A stretch of DNA of 64,000 nt, taken from contig NZ_JARXVH010000017.1 of the NCBI RefSeq assembly GCF_029892565.1, positions 143,867-207,866 on the forward strand, read 5' to 3'. This DNA comes from Streptomyces pseudovenezuelae (GTDB lineage: Bacteria > Actinomycetota > Actinomycetes > Streptomycetales > Streptomycetaceae). This document shows, one piece after another, positions 24,991-33,986 of the stretch; within the stretch, counting starts at the first letter, position 1; each line of letters starts with the position of its first letter. Below the pieces are notes generated by a model that searched no databases, had not been told where the DNA came from, and worked only from the letters and a program-made list of their open reading frames with translations. The position numbers were made by a program, and so were the translations under genes.

Positions 24991-25015
24991 GACTCTCCCG
25001 TCGAGCTGCGTTTGA

Positions 25016-26608
25016 TTAGGACCAGGTGTAGTCCGGGTCGACATGCATACAGGCCTTGCTGTCCGCGCCGTTGAGAGCGCTCGCCGAGGCCGGTGTGGTG
25101 TCGTCCTCGGCGGTGTACTTCGCCCCCGAGCGCCAGTCCACGCCGACCACCAGTGTGACACCGGAAACGGCCGTGGACCTCTTCACCGAACTCACCGGAA
25201 TCCCGAGCGACTTGGCGACCCGCTGGGCGTCGGCCTGGAGATCGGCCGACGGGTAGCGGACGACCGTCTCGGCCTGGCTGAGCAGTGCCGAGGAGTCCGC
25301 GACCGCCTTGTCGAAGCCCTTGCCGACGAGGAGTTGGGCGACCGCGCCGGCCCGCCCGGTCACCGCCGACTCCCCGTCGGACCTGGTCCCGTTCTGCACC
25401 GTCACAGCGATCTCGTCGTCTGCCGCTGCCTTGTCGGTCGTCCTGGTCGCCGTGCTGGTCTTCTTCTTGTCCTTGCCGTCCAGCGCGATGTCCTCGCGGA
25501 CCAGCCGCCACAGCTTCTCCGCGTCGGTGGCCTTGGGCAGCACCCGGTTGCCGTCGGCGGAGTACACCCACGGCATCGTCGTCATCGTGATGCGCGCGGT
25601 GGGCACCTTCTTCAGCTCCGTGGACACGTCGTAGAGCTTCGCCACCGTGCCGAGCCCGTCGTCCACCGTCAGCGCCTTCGTGGCCGTCTCGGCCAGCTTG
25701 CGCAGCTTGCCGGGGTTGCTCAGGGTGGTGTTGGCGCGCAGCCGGCGGACCATCGAGTTCATGTACATGTGCTGGGCCTTGGTGCGCGCGATGTCGCTGC
25801 CGTCCTCGAACCCGTAGCGCGTACGCAGCCATTGGAGGGCCTGCTCGCCCTTGATGGACGTGGTCCCCTTCTCCAGCTTCAGGCCCGAGCCGTGGCCCGA
25901 GGAGGTGTGGGAGTAGATGTTGGCGTCGACGCAGACCGGGACGCCGCCGATGGCGTCCGCCATGGAGACCACGCCGGAGAAGTCGACCATCATGAAGTGG
26001 TCGATGTGGATGTCGGTCAGCTTCTCCCAGGTGGCCACCGCGCAGCCCGGGCCACCGCGTTCCAGGGTGGTGTTGGTCATCGCCGAGGTGCTCGCCGGGT
26101 ACACCTTGCCGGTGTCGGGGTCCGTGCACTCGGGGATGTCGACCAGGGTGTCGCGGGGCATGCTGACGACCGACATGTTCGTGCGGTCGGCGGAGACGTG
26201 CAGCAGCATCTGGACGTCCGCGCGCGGGGCGGTGTTGTACGTGTCCTTGGCGCCGCCGAGCTTCTGGTTCTCCGCCGAGTCCCGCGCGTCCGAGCCGATC
26301 AGCAGGATGTTCAGCGGCGTCTGCCCGGCCGCGTTCGCCTTCGACTCGGCCGCCCGGTCCTTGGAGTCGCCGATGTTGAGGGCGTCCTTCTCGATGTTGG
26401 CGTTGAGGTGGCGGTAGTAGAGGTAACCGGCGCCGGCCGTGCCCACCGTCACCAGCGCGGTGACGGTCGCCGTCCAGCGCAGGATCCGCCGTCCACGACG
26501 TTTTCGGTCACCCCTTGGACCACGTCCGCGCCGCCCGCCGGCCTGCGGTGTCAGAGACATGGTGTCCTCGACCGCCGGAACCTTGGCGCGCACGCTGTTC
26601 TGCGTCAA
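25016..26608 (-). CDS. LCP family glycopolymer ligase, array type A1
   Basis: 530 residues, TTG start with GGGAGGG 8 bases upstream. Short basic cytoplasmic end, membrane helix at about 42-65 ending YLYYRHLNANIEK, LCP domain (LLIGSDARD, SMPRDTLVDIP, HIDHFMMVDFSG, GEQALQWLRTRYGFEDGSD), then a LytR_C domain (VTVQNGTRSDG, SLGIPVSSVKRST). Four cysteines: IPEC, GPGC, VPVC and a last one 11 residues from the end in ACMHVDPDYTWS. It is closest to the proteins at 26744 and 30251. Confidence 0.93.
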   Translation of the reverse strand: MTQNSVRAKVPAVEDTMSLTPQAGGRRGRGPRGDRKRRGRRILRWTATVTALVTVGTAGAGYLYYRHLNANIEKDALNIGDSKDRAAESKANAAGQTPLNILLIGSDARDSAENQKLGGAKDTYNTAPRADVQMLLHVSADRTNMSVVSMPRDTLVDIPECTDPDTGKVYPASTSAMTNTTLERGGPGCAVATWEKLTDIHIDHFMMVDFSGVVSMADAIGGVPVCVDANIYSHTSSGHGSGLKLEKGTTSIKGEQALQWLRTRYGFEDGSDIARTKAQHMYMNSMVRRLRANTTLSNPGKLRKLAETATKALTVDDGLGTVAKLYDVSTELKKVPTARITMTTMPWVYSADGNRVLPKATDAEKLWRLVREDIALDGKDKKKTSTATRTTDKAAADDEIAVTVQNGTRSDGESAVTGRAGAVAQLLVGKGFDKAVADSSALLSQAETVVRYPSADLQADAQRVAKSLGIPVSSVKRSTAVSGVTLVVGVDWRSGAKYTAEDDTTPASASALNGADSKACMHVDPDYTWS

Positions 26609-26723
26609 CTCAGTGCCCTCCCACCCCTGCGCCTGACGGCGGCCGACCGAGCGGGCTCATCATTCTGTAGGGAGTTAGGAGTTCGCTGTGGGTCCTGAAG
26701 GGGAAGCGCGGGCTGTCAGCTCA

Positions 26724-26738
26724 GGACCCTGCGGGTCC
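26724..26738 (-). terminator. Small hairpin after array gene A2
   Basis: GGACCC-TGC-GGGTCC forms a 6-base stem with a 3-base loop 5 bases past the stop of the type A2 LCP gene. It is weak, so read-through into the next LCP gene is likely. Confidence 0.45.
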
Positions 26739-26743
26739 GCGGC

Positions 26744-28333
26744 TCAGGACCATGTGAACCCGGGGTTGACGTGCATGCACGCCTCCTCGTCCGCCCCGTT
26801 GAGCGCCTCGGCCGTCTTCGGTGTCCTGTCGTCCTGCTTGGGCGCCTTGTACGCCCTGCCCTCGCGCCAGTCGGCGCCCACGACGAGCGTGACCCCGGAG
26901 ACGTCCGTCGACTTCTTCACCGAACTCAGCGGAATCCCGAGGGACTTGGCGACCGCCTGGGCGTCGCCCTCCAGGTCGGCGCTCGGGTAGCGGACGACCG
27001 TGCGGGCCTTGCTCAGGATCGTGCCCTGGTCGGCGGCGGCCTTGGTGTAGCCCTTCTCCGCCAGCAGCCCGGCGACCGTACCCGCCCGCCCGGAGGCAGC
27101 CCCGAGGGTGTCGGTGCGGGTGCCGTTCTGCACCCGGACGCCGATCGCGCCGGGAGCGGCCGCGGGGTCGTCCGAGGTCCGGTCCTCCGCCGTCTTCTTC
27201 TTGTCCTTGCCGTCCAGCGCGATGTCCTCGCGCACCAGCCGGAACAGCTGGTCGGCGTCGTCGGTGGGCTCGACGCGCGCGCCGACGTAACGATTCGGCA
27301 TGGTCGTCATGGTGATCCGCTTCGGCGCGACCTTCCGCAGCTCGTTGCTGAGGTCGTAGAGCTTCTTGACGGTGTCCAGGCCCGGGTCGACGGTGAGGGC
27401 GGCGGTGGCCTTCTCGGCGAGGGTGCGCAGCTTGCCCGGGTTGCCGAGCGTGGCGTTCTCGCGCAGTTCGCGGACCATCGAGTTCATGTACATGTGCTGG
27501 GCCTTGGCGCGGGCGAGGTCGCTGCCGTCCTCGAAGCCGTACCGCGTGCGCAGCCACCGCAGCGCCTTCTCGCCCTTGATGGACGTGGTGCCCTTCTTCA
27601 GCTTCAGCCCGGAGCCGTGGCCCGAGCTGTCGCGGGAGTAGATGTTGGCGTCCACGCAGACCGGGACGCCGCCTATCGCGTCGGCCATGGACACCACGCC
27701 GGAGAAGTCGACCATCATGAAGTGGTCGATGTGCACACCGGTCAGCTTCTCCCAGGTGGCCACCGTGCAGCCCGGACCACCGCGCCCGAGGCTCTGGTTG
27801 GTCATCACCCGCCCGTCGCTCGCCGAGTACACCTCGCCGCCGTCGGGGTCGGTGCACTTCGGTATGCGCACGAGGGTGTCGCGGGGCATGCTGACGACCG
27901 ACATGTTGGACCGGTCGGCGGACAGGTGGACCAGCATCTGGACGTCGGCGAGCGGGGTGGAGCCGAAGGTCTCCCGGGCGCCGCCGAGTTCCTGGTTCTC
28001 CTTGGTGTCCCGCGCGTCCGAGCCGATGATCAGCAGGTTCAGCGGGGTCTGCCCGGCCGCGTTCGGCGTGGGCGCGGCGACCTTGTTGTCGCCGAGGTTC
28101 AGGTCGTCCTTCTTGATGTTGGCGTTGAGGTGCTCGTAGTAGAGGTAACCGGCCCCGGCCGTGCCGACCATGAGCACGGCGAGCGTGAGCCCGAACCATT
28201 TCAACAGCCGGAATCGCCGCGGCGCCGTGCCGCCCCCGCCGTGCCGCCCGTAGCCTTCGGCGGCGCCGGTGCCGTCACCGGCACCGTCCCCCGCGGCGGC
28301 AGAATCGGCCTCCCGCACAGTCCCCTGCGTCAC
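26744..28333 (-). CDS. LCP family glycopolymer ligase, array type A2
   Basis: 529 residues, GTG start with GTGGGAGGA upstream. Same architecture as A1: Gly-rich cytoplasmic end, membrane helix (about 46-70, YLYYEHLNANIKK), LCP domain (LIIGSDARDTKENQ, SMPRDTLVRIP, HIDHFMMVDFSGVV, GEKALRWLRTRYGFEDGSD) and LytR_C (VRVQNGTRTDT, SLGIPLSSVKKSTDVSG). Four cysteines in the same places, the last in ACMHVNPGFTWS. The high identity to A1, with an identical stretch HFMMVDFSGVVSMADAIGG, shows recent duplication or gene conversion. Confidence 0.93.
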   Translation of the reverse strand: MTQGTVREADSAAAGDGAGDGTGAAEGYGRHGGGGTAPRRFRLLKWFGLTLAVLMVGTAGAGYLYYEHLNANIKKDDLNLGDNKVAAPTPNAAGQTPLNLLIIGSDARDTKENQELGGARETFGSTPLADVQMLVHLSADRSNMSVVSMPRDTLVRIPKCTDPDGGEVYSASDGRVMTNQSLGRGGPGCTVATWEKLTGVHIDHFMMVDFSGVVSMADAIGGVPVCVDANIYSRDSSGHGSGLKLKKGTTSIKGEKALRWLRTRYGFEDGSDLARAKAQHMYMNSMVRELRENATLGNPGKLRTLAEKATAALTVDPGLDTVKKLYDLSNELRKVAPKRITMTTMPNRYVGARVEPTDDADQLFRLVREDIALDGKDKKKTAEDRTSDDPAAAPGAIGVRVQNGTRTDTLGAASGRAGTVAGLLAEKGYTKAAADQGTILSKARTVVRYPSADLEGDAQAVAKSLGIPLSSVKKSTDVSGVTLVVGADWREGRAYKAPKQDDRTPKTAEALNGADEEACMHVNPGFTWS

Positions 28334-28418
28334 TTACCCGTCCTCCCACCGGCCCCCCGTACGTTCTGGAGACATACGAAGGGCCCGTGAGGTTGCGCTG
28401 ATCCGCGTTACCGCCCGG

Positions 28419-30116
28419 TTAACCGGCGCACTGGACCTTGTCGGCCGTGGACTTGTCGACGTCGACGCTCGCCGCGGCGGAGGAGTTGAGCTTGATGCCG
28501 GCGCCCTTGAAGTCCTTGCCGAGGGTGAGCGTCATGGCGGGCACGCCCTGGGAGTTGGTGACGCTCTCGCCGGGCTTCATGGCGGAGCCGGACAGGCCGA
28601 GGATGGCGGCCAGTCGGCGGGCCTGGTCGGCCTGGGCGGGGGCGTATTCGAGGGTCGTCCTCGCCAGTGCGGCGTCCGCGTTGCCGGCGTTCTCGGACTT
28701 GGCGACGCCCTCGTCGTTCTGCAGGTAGCTCAGCTCGGCCTGCGCACTTCCGGCCGCGGCACCGCCGTTGAGGATGCGCACCCGGACCTCGGAGGCGGCC
28801 GACTTGGTGCCCTTGAGCCGGGCGGCCACGGCGGCGGCTTCCTTCTTCTTCTGCTGCTTGACCGCGGTGAGCGAGACGTCGTTCTGGATCATGTCGAAGA
28901 GCTGGGGCCCGGTCGACTCGTTGACGACGACCGTCGCCTTGATCGTCTCGGCCGGGTTGTCCAGCACCGGCACCGTCGTGAAGGAGATGTTCTTCGTCGG
29001 CACCTTCTTCAGCTCCAGGGCCATGTCCTTGAGCGTGCCGACCTTGCCGATGGCGCTGTCCACGGTGAGCGCCTTGGTGGCGGCCTCGGCCAGCTTCAGC
29101 AGCTTGGTGGGGCTGGTGAGCGTGTCGCCGGAGGACATCTTGCGCATCAGCGAACCGAGGAACTGCTGCTGCACCTTGATGCGGTCGAGGTCGCCCTCGT
29201 TGCCGAAGCTGTGCCGGGTGCGCACGAAGGCGAGGGCCTGCTCGCCCTCGACCTTGGACTCGCCCGCGGGCAGGTCGAGCTTGGACTGCTTGTCCTTGAC
29301 GGCGTGCTCCAGGCAGACCGTGACGCCGTCCACCGCCGTCGTCAGCGTCTTGACCGCGTTGAAGTCGGCCATCATGAAGTGGTCGACCGAGATCCCCGTG
29401 GTCTCCTTCACCGTGCGCATGGTGCAGCCCGGGTCCCGGCCGCTCTCGCCCAGGCTCCGGTTGAAGCGGACGTCCTGCTGCCCCGCGACGACCTTCTCGG
29501 TGCCGTCGGCCTGCTTGGTCGGGCAGTCGGGGATGTCGACGATCAGGTCACGCGGGATGCTCAACGCGGTCGCGTTCGTACGGTCCTTGGAGACGTGCAG
29601 CAGGATGTTGGTGTCGGCGTGGCCGACGCTGCCCTGGTCGCCGTAGCCCTCGTTGCCGTCGCCGGTGCGCTTGTCCGTACCGATGATCAGGATGTTGAAG
29701 GCCTCGTCCTTGCTGAAGCCGCTCTTGCCCGCGTCGCCGATGTCGGTCGTCGCCACGTTGCCTTCGAGGTGCTTGAGGTAGAAGTAGGCGCCTCCCGCGG
29801 TGGCGACCAGGACGAACGCCATGGTGCCGCCGGTCCACAGCAGGACCTTCTTCGCCCGCGAGGCCTTCGGCTTCCTCGGCACCGGGCGCCGACCGCGCCG
29901 GCCCGCGCTCGTCCCCGGGGGCGGCGTATGGCCCGTGCCCCGCGGGGCGGGGTCACGGGGTGCGGGATCCCGGGGGGCCGGTCTGCGCGGGCCCGGGACC
30001 GCCGACGGAGGCGCGGACGGCGTCAGGCGCAGCTCGTAGTCGCCGGTGGTCGGGTTGAGCACCCACTGATCTGCGGGGTCGATGCCGTCCGCACGGCCAC
30101 GGCCTTGCACGTCCAC
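28419..30116 (-). CDS. LCP family glycopolymer ligase, array type B1
   Basis: 565 residues from GTG at 30116 (VDVQGRGRAD), preceded by GGAGG 11 bases upstream as in its paralogue B2; a GTG 14 codons earlier is possible. A Pro/Arg-rich cytoplasmic region of about 85 residues starts with a conserved DPADQWVLNPTTGDYELRL segment. It is followed by a membrane helix, LCP domain (LIIGTDKRTGDGN, SIPRDLIVDIP, VDHFMMADFN, GEQALAFVRTRHSF) and a LytR_C domain (VRILNGGAAAGSAQAEL). Cysteines in IPDC, DPGC, VTVC and the last three residues (CAG). Confidence 0.92.
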   Translation of the reverse strand: MDVQGRGRADGIDPADQWVLNPTTGDYELRLTPSAPPSAVPGPRRPAPRDPAPRDPAPRGTGHTPPPGTSAGRRGRRPVPRKPKASRAKKVLLWTGGTMAFVLVATAGGAYFYLKHLEGNVATTDIGDAGKSGFSKDEAFNILIIGTDKRTGDGNEGYGDQGSVGHADTNILLHVSKDRTNATALSIPRDLIVDIPDCPTKQADGTEKVVAGQQDVRFNRSLGESGRDPGCTMRTVKETTGISVDHFMMADFNAVKTLTTAVDGVTVCLEHAVKDKQSKLDLPAGESKVEGEQALAFVRTRHSFGNEGDLDRIKVQQQFLGSLMRKMSSGDTLTSPTKLLKLAEAATKALTVDSAIGKVGTLKDMALELKKVPTKNISFTTVPVLDNPAETIKATVVVNESTGPQLFDMIQNDVSLTAVKQQKKKEAAAVAARLKGTKSAASEVRVRILNGGAAAGSAQAELSYLQNDEGVAKSENAGNADAALARTTLEYAPAQADQARRLAAILGLSGSAMKPGESVTNSQGVPAMTLTLGKDFKGAGIKLNSSAAASVDVDKSTADKVQCAG

Positions 30117-30250
30117 GGTGTATGAGTCCTCCGTCAGGCGCGGCGCTGGATCGCCCACACTAACCGCACAGCTCCGCCTCAGGTGTCGCCACCGGGCAAA
30201 CCTGCCCCCCTACAAGTGGTCATTCCCTCTCAATCTCGAACGCGGATCCG

Positions 30251-31924
30251 CTACCAGCGATAGGGCGCGTACACATCCATGCACTGGCCCTCGTCCGAGC
30301 CGTTGATGGCGTCGGCGTTGTCCGGCAGGTCACCGGCCTGCGGTGCGGACTGCTTCGGATACGCCGTGCCCTCCCGCCAGTCGGCGCCCACCACGACCGT
30401 GACTCCCGACACATCGGTCGACTTTTTCACCGAACTCAGCGGAATTCCGAGGGACTTGGCGACGGACTGGGCGTCCCCCTCCAGGTCGGCGCTCGGGTAG
30501 CGCACCACCGTCTTCTCCTCGGACAGCGTCGCCGTCGTGTCCGCCGCGGCCCTGGTGAAGCCCTTGCCGGTGAGCACCTGGGTGATCGCGCGGGCCCGGC
30601 CGGAGACCGGCGCCCGGTCGGAGCTGCTGGTGGCGTTCTGCACCAGCACACCGAGCGCGCCCGTGTCGACCGAGGGCGCCTTGGTGGCCGTACTCGTGTT
30701 CTTGCTCTTCTTCTTGGCGTCCGAGGCCTTGCCGTTCTTGTCGAGCGGCACGTCGTCGCGGAGCATCTGCCACAGCTTGTCGGCGTTGGTGGCGTCCGGC
30801 ACCACGTGGTCGCCGTTCTCGACGTCCGCGACGTTCGGCATCGTCAGCGACGTGATCCGGTCGGACGGCACCGACTTGAGCTGCATGCCCAGGTCGTACA
30901 GCTTCTTGACGGTGCCGATCTCCTCGGAGACCGTCAGCGACTTGGTGGCCGCCTCGGCCAGCCCCGTCAGCCGCCCGGTGTCGGTGAAGACGTTCTGCTT
31001 CGTAAGGGTGCGCATCATCGAGTTGAGGTACTGGTGCTGGGCCTTGGCCCGCATCAGGTCGCTGCCCCAGGCGTGCCGGGTGCGCAGCCACTGCAGCGCC
31101 TTCTCGCCCTTGACCTTGTGCGTGCCGGCCGTCAGCTTCAGTCCCGAACCGCCGGGCACGGCGGCCGTCGGGTGGTCCCACACGTTCTGCCGCACACAGA
31201 CGGCGACGCCGCCGATGGCGTCCGCCATCCGCACCACGCCGGCGAAGTCGATCGTCATCCAGTGGTCGATGTAGACCCCGGTGAGGTTCTCCCAGGTGGC
31301 CAGCGTGCAGCCGGCGCCGCCGCGGGCCAGCGACTCGTTGATGATGGTGTTGGTCGCCGGGTACTTCGTACCGGTGTCGGGGTCCGTGCACTTGGGGATG
31401 TCGACCCGGGTGTCCCGCGGGATGCTGACCATCGCGGCGCTCTTGCGGTCCGCGGAGAGGTGGATGAGCATCTGCACGTCGCCGCGCGGCGGGCTGCCGA
31501 CGTCGTTCTTGGAGCCGCCGAGCTTGACGTTCGCGGCGGAGTTACGGCTGTCGGAGCCGATCAGCAGGATGTTCATCGGCGTCTGCCCGTCCGCGTTGGG
31601 ACTGGTCTTCCGCGCCTTCGAGTCGCCGCTGCTGCGCTGGCCCTTCTCGATGTTGCTGTTCAGGTGCTCGTAGTAGAGGTATCCGGCGCCGGCCGTCCCG
31701 AGTATCAGGACCGACAGGGTCATCGCCGACCAGCGCAGCACCCGGTGTCCGCGCTGCGGCGGCCGTCTGCGGCGGCCGGACGCGTCCGGACCGGCGGAGC
31801 CGTCGTCGCCGCCGCGGTCCTTTTCAGGAGCGCTCCGGTCCTGCTCAGGAGTACCGCGGTCCTGTTGTGGAGCGTGCCGGACGCCTTCGGACGTCCCTTC
31901 CCCCTGCACACTGCTCTGCGTCAT
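30251..31924 (-). CDS. LCP family glycopolymer ligase, array type A3
   Basis: 557 residues from the ATG at 31924, which fits the MTQ start of A1 and A2. Long charged cytoplasmic end, helix ending YLYYEHLNSNIEK, LCP domain (LLIGSDSRNS, SIPRDTRVDIP, YIDHWMTIDFAG, GEKALQWLRTRHAWG) and LytR_C (VLVQNATSSSD, SLGIPLSSVKKSTDVSG). Cysteines in IPKC, GAGC, VAVC and QCMDVYAPYRW at the end. Part of its C-terminal domain is nearly identical to that of A2 (PSADLEGDAQ and SLGIPLSSVKKSTDVSG), which suggests gene conversion within the array. Confidence 0.92.
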   Translation of the reverse strand: MTQSSVQGEGTSEGVRHAPQQDRGTPEQDRSAPEKDRGGDDGSAGPDASGRRRRPPQRGHRVLRWSAMTLSVLILGTAGAGYLYYEHLNSNIEKGQRSSGDSKARKTSPNADGQTPMNILLIGSDSRNSAANVKLGGSKNDVGSPPRGDVQMLIHLSADRKSAAMVSIPRDTRVDIPKCTDPDTGTKYPATNTIINESLARGGAGCTLATWENLTGVYIDHWMTIDFAGVVRMADAIGGVAVCVRQNVWDHPTAAVPGGSGLKLTAGTHKVKGEKALQWLRTRHAWGSDLMRAKAQHQYLNSMMRTLTKQNVFTDTGRLTGLAEAATKSLTVSEEIGTVKKLYDLGMQLKSVPSDRITSLTMPNVADVENGDHVVPDATNADKLWQMLRDDVPLDKNGKASDAKKKSKNTSTATKAPSVDTGALGVLVQNATSSSDRAPVSGRARAITQVLTGKGFTRAAADTTATLSEEKTVVRYPSADLEGDAQSVAKSLGIPLSSVKKSTDVSGVTVVVGADWREGTAYPKQSAPQAGDLPDNADAINGSDEGQCMDVYAPYRW

Positions 31925-31970
31925 TCCCCTGTCTCCCCACCCCTGCGCCGAAATGAAGTCAAAAAGAAAC

Positions 31971-32008
31971 GGGCCTGCCGTGCGCCTTGTTAGACGCACG
32001 CCAGGCCC
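31971..32008 (-). terminator. Intrinsic terminator with U-tract after array gene B2
   Basis: Read on the minus strand, GGGCCTG-G-CGTGCG pairs with CGCACG-G-CAGGCCC (one mismatch) around a 10-base loop, and GTTTCTTTTT follows directly. A stem plus U-tract is unusual in this high-GC genome and makes this the clearest intrinsic terminator of the window. It would separate B2 from A3. Confidence 0.85.
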
Positions 32009-32014
32009 CTCAGG

Positions 32015-33757
32015 TCACTTGGCGCACTCGACCTTGTCCGCGGTGGACTTCTGGACCCCCTCGGGCGTCGACCCCGAAGAGGCGTTGAGCTTGACCCCCG
32101 CGCCCTTGAAGTCCTTGCCCAGAGTGAGCGTCATGGTCGGCAGACCCTGGGAGTTGGTCACGCTCTTGCCCGGCTTCAGGGCCGAGCCGGACAGGCCCAT
32201 GACGGCGGCCAGGCGGCGGGCCTGGTCGGCCTGGTCGGGGGCGTATTCGAGGGTCGTCCTCGCCAGCGCCGCGTCCGCGTTGCCGGCGTTCTCGGACTTG
32301 AGGACACCCTCGTCGTTCTGCAGGTAGTTCAACTCCGCCTGCGCGCTGCCGGCGGCGGCACCGCCGTTGAGGATCCGGACCCGCACATCCGCGGCGGCCG
32401 ACTTGGTGCCCTTCAACCGGGCGGCCACGGCGGCGGCTTCCTTCTTCTTCTGCTGCTTGACCGCGGTGAACGACACATCGTTCTTGATCATGTCGAAGAC
32501 CTGCGGCGCCGTCGTGTCGTTGAGGACGACCGTCGCCGCGACCTTCTCGGCCGGGTTGTCGACGACCGGGACCGTGGTGAAGGTCAGGTTCTTCGGGTTG
32601 AGCTTGCCCAGCTCCAGACCGAGGTCCTTCAGCTTGCCGATGCTGTCGAGCTTGGAGTCGACGGTCAGCGCCTTGGTGCCGGTCTCCGCGAGCTTCAGCA
32701 TCTTCGTCGGGTTGGTGAGCGTGGAGTTGGACTTCAGCTTCCGCATCAGCGCGCTCAGGAACTGCTGTTGGAGCGTGATCCGGCTCAGGTCACCGCCGAA
32801 GCCCACCGAGTGCCGGGTGCGCACGAAGGCCAGCGCCTGCTCGCCCGAGATGTTGTGCGTGCCCTTGTCCAGCTTCAGATGCGAGTCCGGGTCGTCGATG
32901 TCCTTGGCCAGACAGACCTCGACCCCGCCGACCGCGTCGGTCAGCGTCTTCACGGCGTTGAAGTCGGCCACCATGAAGTTGTCCGGCGTGATCCCGGTCA
33001 GCTCGGTGACGGTCCGCATGGTGCAGCTGGGCGTCCGTTCGTCCTGGCCCAGGCTGGTGTTGAAGCGGACGTCGGTCGAGCCCGCGATGACCTTGGAGGA
33101 GCCGTCGTCCTGGCTGGTCGGGCAGTCCGGTACGTCGGTGATCAGGTCGCGCGGGATGCTCAACGCGGTCGCGTTGGAGCGGTCCTTGGAGACGTGCAGC
33201 AGGATCGTGGTGTCGGCGTGGCCGACGCTGCCGGAGTCGCCGTAGTTCGTGTTGCCCGCGCCGGTGCGCTTGTCGGTGCCGATCAACAGGATGTTGATCG
33301 CCTTGTCCTTGTTGAAGCCACCGGTGCTCGCGCCGTCGTCGGAGACGGCCGTGATGTTGTCGTTGAGGTGCTCGATGTAGAGGTAGGCGGCACTGGCCGT
33401 GCCCACCAGCACGAACGCCATGATGCCGCCGGTCCACAACAGGACCTTCTTCGTACGGGACTTCTTCTTCACCGGCCGCCGGCCGCGCCGCCCCGGCAAC
33501 GGCTCCTCGGGCGCACCGCGCCGCCGACGCGAGGGCGGAGCCTCGCGCTCGGGAGCCTGCGGCGTCGCCCGTCCTGCCGCCCGCCCGGGCGCCGCCGCAC
33601 GGACCGCGCCCTGCGGGGCGGAGCTACGCGGCCCCGGCACACCTGATTGCGGTGCGGAAGGGGTCAGTCGCAGTTCGTATTCACCGGTGTTCGGGTTGAG
33701 TACCCACTGGTCTGCGGGGTCGATGTCGTCCGCCCGCCCACGGCTTTGCGCGTCCAC
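32015..33757 (-). CDS. LCP family glycopolymer ligase, array type B2
   Basis: 580 residues from GTG at 33757 (VDAQSRGRAD), with GGAGG 12 bases upstream. Cytoplasmic DPADQWVLNPNTGEYELRL segment and long Arg/Pro stretch, a membrane helix (LLWTGGIMAFVLVGTASAAYLY), LCP domain (LLIGTDKRTGAGN, SIPRDLITDVP, FMVADFNAVKTL, GEQALAFVRTRHSVG), LytR_C (VRILNGGAAAGSAQAEL). Cysteines in VPDC, TPSC, VEVC and ECAK at the end. It is the sister of B1; the two alternate with type A genes in the array. Confidence 0.92.
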   Translation of the reverse strand: MDAQSRGRADDIDPADQWVLNPNTGEYELRLTPSAPQSGVPGPRSSAPQGAVRAAAPGRAAGRATPQAPEREAPPSRRRRGAPEEPLPGRRGRRPVKKKSRTKKVLLWTGGIMAFVLVGTASAAYLYIEHLNDNITAVSDDGASTGGFNKDKAINILLIGTDKRTGAGNTNYGDSGSVGHADTTILLHVSKDRSNATALSIPRDLITDVPDCPTSQDDGSSKVIAGSTDVRFNTSLGQDERTPSCTMRTVTELTGITPDNFMVADFNAVKTLTDAVGGVEVCLAKDIDDPDSHLKLDKGTHNISGEQALAFVRTRHSVGFGGDLSRITLQQQFLSALMRKLKSNSTLTNPTKMLKLAETGTKALTVDSKLDSIGKLKDLGLELGKLNPKNLTFTTVPVVDNPAEKVAATVVLNDTTAPQVFDMIKNDVSFTAVKQQKKKEAAAVAARLKGTKSAAADVRVRILNGGAAAGSAQAELNYLQNDEGVLKSENAGNADAALARTTLEYAPDQADQARRLAAVMGLSGSALKPGKSVTNSQGLPTMTLTLGKDFKGAGVKLNASSGSTPEGVQKSTADKVECAK

Positions 33758-33788
33758 GGTTGTCCGAATCCTCCGTCGGGGCAACGCA

Positions 33789-33813
33789 AGCGTCTTCCCC
33801 CCTACAAGACGCT
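33789..33813. promoter_or_regulatory. Inverted repeat in the B2 upstream region
   Basis: AGCGTCTT and AAGACGCT are perfect 8-base arms around CCCCCCTAC. The inner CCCCCCTACAAG also occurs upstream of B1 at 30205-30216. A regulator site or leader hairpin shared by type B genes is plausible. Confidence 0.45.
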
Positions 33814-33986
33814 CGTCGGTCACACAGTGCACGACGCCAGGAAGCACCTCGCGGCCGAACGCACCGGATCGCTCACACTATCCGCCCTGTTCAGCGCCGG
33901 GGGACCGCGGTGACGAATTACACGTCCGGGCAACTGGTCAATTCGCCCATTTTCTCGGACATTAGTGCGCCGATTTGGTGAGCGCT

